NCBI GenBank assembly: GCA_029010655.1
Contig: JAQXKW010000075.1
Coordinates: forward strand, 1-6,780
Length of the DNA stretch: 6,780 nt
From: Clostridia bacterium
Lineage (GTDB): Bacteria > Bacillota > Clostridia > Oscillospirales > CAG-272
Direction: 5' to 3'
In this document: positions 4,744 through 6,780 of the stretch, piece by piece
Position numbering within the stretch: position 1 is the stretch's first letter
Layout: each line of letters starts with the position of its first letter
The notes under the pieces: model-generated
What the model was told of the DNA's origin: nothing
Databases searched by the model: none
Seen by the model: the letters and a program-made list of their open reading frames with translations, nothing else
Translations under genes and position numbers: made by a program

Positions 4744-5967
4744 ATGGCACGTTTTACTCTCCCTCGTGATCTTTATCACGGCAAAGGCTCTCTTGAAGCT
4801 CTCAAAACCTTCAAGGGCAAGAAAGCAATGATCTGCGTAGGCGGCGGCTCCATGAAGCGCTTCGGCTTTTTGGACAAGGCTGAGGCTTACCTCAAAGAGG
4901 CAGGCATGGAGGTTCAGATTTTCGACGGCATCGAGCCCGACCCTTCTGTTGAAACCGTTATGCGCGGTGCTGACGCTATGCTCGCATTCCAGCCCGACTG
5001 GATCGTAGCTATCGGCGGCGGCTCTCCCATTGACGCCGCAAAGGCAATGTGGATTAAGTATGAGTATCCGGAATGCACCTTCGAGGATATGTGCAAGGTA
5101 TTCGGTATTCCCGAGCTCCGCAAGAAGGCTCACTTCTGCGCTGTATCTTCCACCTCCGGTACTGCAACCGAGGTTACCGCATTCTCCATCATCACAGATT
5201 ACAGCAAGGGTATCAAATATCCTATCGCTGACTTTGAAATCACTCCCGACGTGGCTATCGTTGACCCCGAGCTTGCTGAAACCATGCCCAAAAAGCTGGT
5301 TGCTCACACCGGTATGGACGCTATGACCCACGCAGTTGAGGCTTACGTTTCCACCGCAAACAGCGACTACTCCGATCCTCTCGCAATCCACGCTATCGAG
5401 ATGATTATGAACGACCTTGTTGCCTCCTACAACGGCGATATGGACGCAAGAGACCGTATGCACAATGCTCAGTGCCTTGCAGGTATGGCATTCTCCAACG
5501 CTCTGCTTGGTATCGTTCACTCCATGGCACACAAGACCGGCGCCGCTTTCGCTGACTTCGGCGCACACATTATCCACGGTGCCGCAAACGCTATGTACCT
5601 GCCCAAGGTTATTGCGTTCAACGCAAAGGACGAGACAGCTAAGAAACGTTACGGCGTAATCGTTGATTACATGGGTATCGCAGACAAGAATGCGTCCGAC
5701 GACGACAAGGTAGCCGCTCTTATCGCTTACCTGCGCAAGATGAACGACGACCTTAACATTCCTCACTGCATCAAGAACTACGGTGCTGACAGCTATCCCA
5801 CCGAGAACGGCTTTGTTCCCGAGGAAGTATTCCTTGAGAGACTTCACGACATTGCAGTTAACGCTATCGGCGACGCATGCACAGGCTCCAACCCCCGTCA
5901 GCCCTCCGTTGAGGAAATGGAAAAACTGCTCAAGTGCTGCTACTACGACACCGAGGTAGATTTCTGA
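4744..5967 (+). CDS. Iron-containing alcohol dehydrogenase (butanol dehydrogenase-like, group III)
   Basis: This cytoplasmic NAD(P)H-dependent enzyme interconverts aldehydes and alcohols, probably in fermentation. The 407-residue product has the family length. It shows a cofactor-binding N-terminal half with GGGS (33-36) and GGGSPIDAAK (91-100), the signature SSTSGTATEVTAF (135-147), and the metal ligands Asp192 and His196 in GMDAMTHAVEAY, His259 in VHSMAHKTG and His278 in HGAANA. The His259-His278 spacing is 19, longer than the 14 known for E. coli FucO. NADH or NADPH preference and substrate cannot be settled by eye. Codon use is strongly biased to CTC, CGT, ATC, ACC and TTC, unlike the A-rich usage of neighbours, and the promoter is a perfect consensus; both suggest high expression. 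It appears to be transcribed alone, with a terminator at 6016-6044. Confidence 0.95.
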   Translation: MARFTLPRDLYHGKGSLEALKTFKGKKAMICVGGGSMKRFGFLDKAEAYLKEAGMEVQIFDGIEPDPSVETVMRGADAMLAFQPDWIVAIGGGSPIDAAKAMWIKYEYPECTFEDMCKVFGIPELRKKAHFCAVSSTSGTATEVTAFSIITDYSKGIKYPIADFEITPDVAIVDPELAETMPKKLVAHTGMDAMTHAVEAYVSTANSDYSDPLAIHAIEMIMNDLVASYNGDMDARDRMHNAQCLAGMAFSNALLGIVHSMAHKTGAAFADFGAHIIHGAANAMYLPKVIAFNAKDETAKKRYGVIVDYMGIADKNASDDDKVAALIAYLRKMNDDLNIPHCIKNYGADSYPTENGFVPEEVFLERLHDIAVNAIGDACTGSNPRQPSVEEMEKLLKCCYYDTEVDF

Positions 5968-6015
5968 TAGAGGAAACCTTCAGAATTGCTTTTCAAGGGC
6001 AATCGGACAAATTAC

Positions 6016-6044
6016 GGCGACTCCTTAAAACGGAGTCGCCTTTT
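6016..6044 (+). terminator. Intrinsic terminator after the alcohol dehydrogenase gene
   Basis: GGCGACTCC (6016-6024) and GGAGTCGCC (6032-6040) form a perfect 9-bp stem around a 7-nt loop, followed by TTTT (6041-6044). The T-run is short, so some read-through into the Nudix gene, whose ATG is only 12 bases away, is likely. Confidence 0.75.
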
Positions 6045-6055
6045 GGGCAATTATA

Positions 6056-6625
6056 ATGATAAAGGATTTTGAAAAAAGGGACAAAAACGGGCTTACCGAG
6101 GAAGAATTCCTTGAAAATTACAGGAAAAAGAACTATCCCCGTCCGTATCTTACGGCAGATATAGTTTTATTTGACCCGAAGGCTGACAAAATACTGCTGA
6201 TAAAGCGAAAAGGGCACCCTTTTCTGGGGCGGTATGCCCTGCCCGGAGGCTTTGCCTGTCAGGACGAATCAATCGAGGAGACTGCAAAAAGGGAGCTTCG
6301 GGAGGAAACGTCTGTCAAAATCTCAGAGCTTTTTCCTGTGGGACTTTACTCAAAGCCGGGGAGAGATCCCCGCGGGTGGGTTGTATCGCAGGCGTTTCTT
6401 GCTTTTGCCGACAGCTCGGAAATTGAAATTTCCGCCGGCGACGACGCCGACGGCGCCGCATGGTTTGACATACTGTACGACGGTGATGCGCCTGCATTTG
6501 TAAAGCTCGGCGAAACGGGCGAAAAGCTCTCCCTTAAAGACTCTCTCTCCTTTGACCACGGAGAAATTCTGACAGACGCACTAAAAAAAGCAAAACATAT
6601 CAGAAAGGATAAAGAATATGTATAA
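6056..6625 (+). CDS. Nudix hydrolase (ADP-ribose pyrophosphatase-like, COG1051 type)
   Basis: Nudix enzymes cleave nucleoside diphosphates linked to another group, such as ADP-ribose or NADH. The 189-residue product has a core strand TADIVLF (33-39), LLIKRKGHPFLGRYALPGGF (47-66), and the Nudix box from Gly65 through Glu71 to Arg79-Glu80 and the metal-binding Glu83-Glu84. The box's usual final Gly is Ser86. The C-terminal SFDHGEIL (165-172) recurs in this subgroup. It lacks the C-terminal DNA-binding domain of the NrtR regulators, so an enzyme is more likely. ATG 6056 is the only ATG near the start, yet no good ribosome site precedes it (only GGG at 6045-6047). It begins just after the dehydrogenase terminator and no convincing promoter is visible. 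Its end overlaps the next gene by 8 bp, which implies translational coupling. The substrate is unknown. Confidence 0.9.
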   Translation: MIKDFEKRDKNGLTEEEFLENYRKKNYPRPYLTADIVLFDPKADKILLIKRKGHPFLGRYALPGGFACQDESIEETAKRELREETSVKISELFPVGLYSKPGRDPRGWVVSQAFLAFADSSEIEISAGDDADGAAWFDILYDGDAPAFVKLGETGEKLSLKDSLSFDHGEILTDALKKAKHIRKDKEYV

Positions 6626-6780
6626 GATTACAAGCAAAAAAGTTTTGAACCCCACTGTCACTCAGATGGAAATTGAAGCGCCGCTTGTTGCCGCAAAGGC
6701 AAAACCCGGCCAGTTCATCATTTTGAGAGTTGATGAAAAGGGTGAAAGAATTCCCCTTACCGTTGCCGGCACAAATCCCG
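6618..6780 (+). CDS. nfnA: NfnA-like FAD/NAD-binding subunit, NADH-dependent ferredoxin:NADP+ oxidoreductase (5' part)
   Basis: Fifty-four codons are visible before the window ends. They begin MYKITSKKVLNPTVTQMEIE, then show PGQFIILRVDEKGERIPLTV, the start of the ferredoxin-reductase-like FAD domain in which the Arg of ERIPLT helps hold the flavin. This opening is typical of the small subunit of the Nfn complex (also annotated as sulfide dehydrogenase or SudB-like subunit), which bifurcates electrons to link ferredoxin, NADH and NADPH pools in anaerobes. AAAGGA at 6604-6609 is eight bases before the ATG, and the start overlaps the Nudix stop. A dihydroorotate dehydrogenase electron-transfer subunit (PyrK) is the main alternative. 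A large NfnB subunit directly downstream would confirm the call. Confidence 0.78.
   Translation, partial: MYKITSKKVLNPTVTQMEIEAPLVAAKAKPGQFIILRVDEKGERIPLTVAGTNP

Noticed and set aside
4648..5847. Long 399-codon open frame on the minus strand
   Set aside because: It is antisense to the alcohol dehydrogenase, whose family match is complete. The predicted protein shows no family motif, and biased codon use in the sense gene readily opens the opposite strand.
6052..6057. TATAAT just before the Nudix ATG as a promoter
   Set aside because: It overlaps the start codon, has no -35 box at a workable distance, and no later start codon in the gene fits.

Overview
The window looks like a stretch of an anaerobic Firmicutes chromosome, most likely class Clostridia (Oscillospiraceae or Ruminococcaceae type). 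This is inferred from gene content: a clostridial-type thioredoxin reductase, an iron-dependent alcohol dehydrogenase and an NfnA-like flavoprotein. Strong AGGAGG-type ribosome sites and sigma-A promoters of TTGACA-17-TATAAT form support it. No ribosomal or other marker gene is present to fix the species. All recognised genes are on the + strand.

Layout. Positions 1-216 are the 3' end of an unrecognised gene, followed by a good intrinsic terminator (308-353). Positions 431-2696 carry a thiol-redox cluster: trxB (thioredoxin reductase), ccdA (membrane thiol-electron carrier) and a membrane-anchored TlpA/ResA-like thioredoxin. A GC-rich stem-loop lies between trxB and ccdA. A VanZ-like membrane protein gene (2763-3242) follows in the same direction. 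A LysR-type regulator (3440-4360) has its own near-consensus promoter. Positions 4361-4743 hold no protein gene but are rich in signals: a second near-consensus promoter, a foldable region of about 146 nt ending in a perfect 15-bp terminator hairpin (a candidate small RNA), three 15-bp direct repeats, and a perfect consensus promoter for the next gene. That gene is an iron-containing alcohol dehydrogenase (4744-5967) with the codon bias of a highly expressed gene and its own terminator. A Nudix hydrolase (6056-6625) then overlaps the start of an NfnA-like (ferredoxin:NADP+ oxidoreductase) subunit that runs off the window.

How it fits together. Most genes deal with reducing power. NfnA would make NADPH from reduced ferredoxin and NADH. 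TrxB would use NADPH to reduce thioredoxin. CcdA would pass those electrons across the membrane to the TlpA-like protein. The alcohol dehydrogenase would oxidise NAD(P)H by making alcohol. The Nudix enzyme may act on nucleotide-cofactor derivatives. The clearest thing not covered by ordinary annotation is the candidate small RNA with the repeat block behind it, between the LysR regulator and the dehydrogenase.
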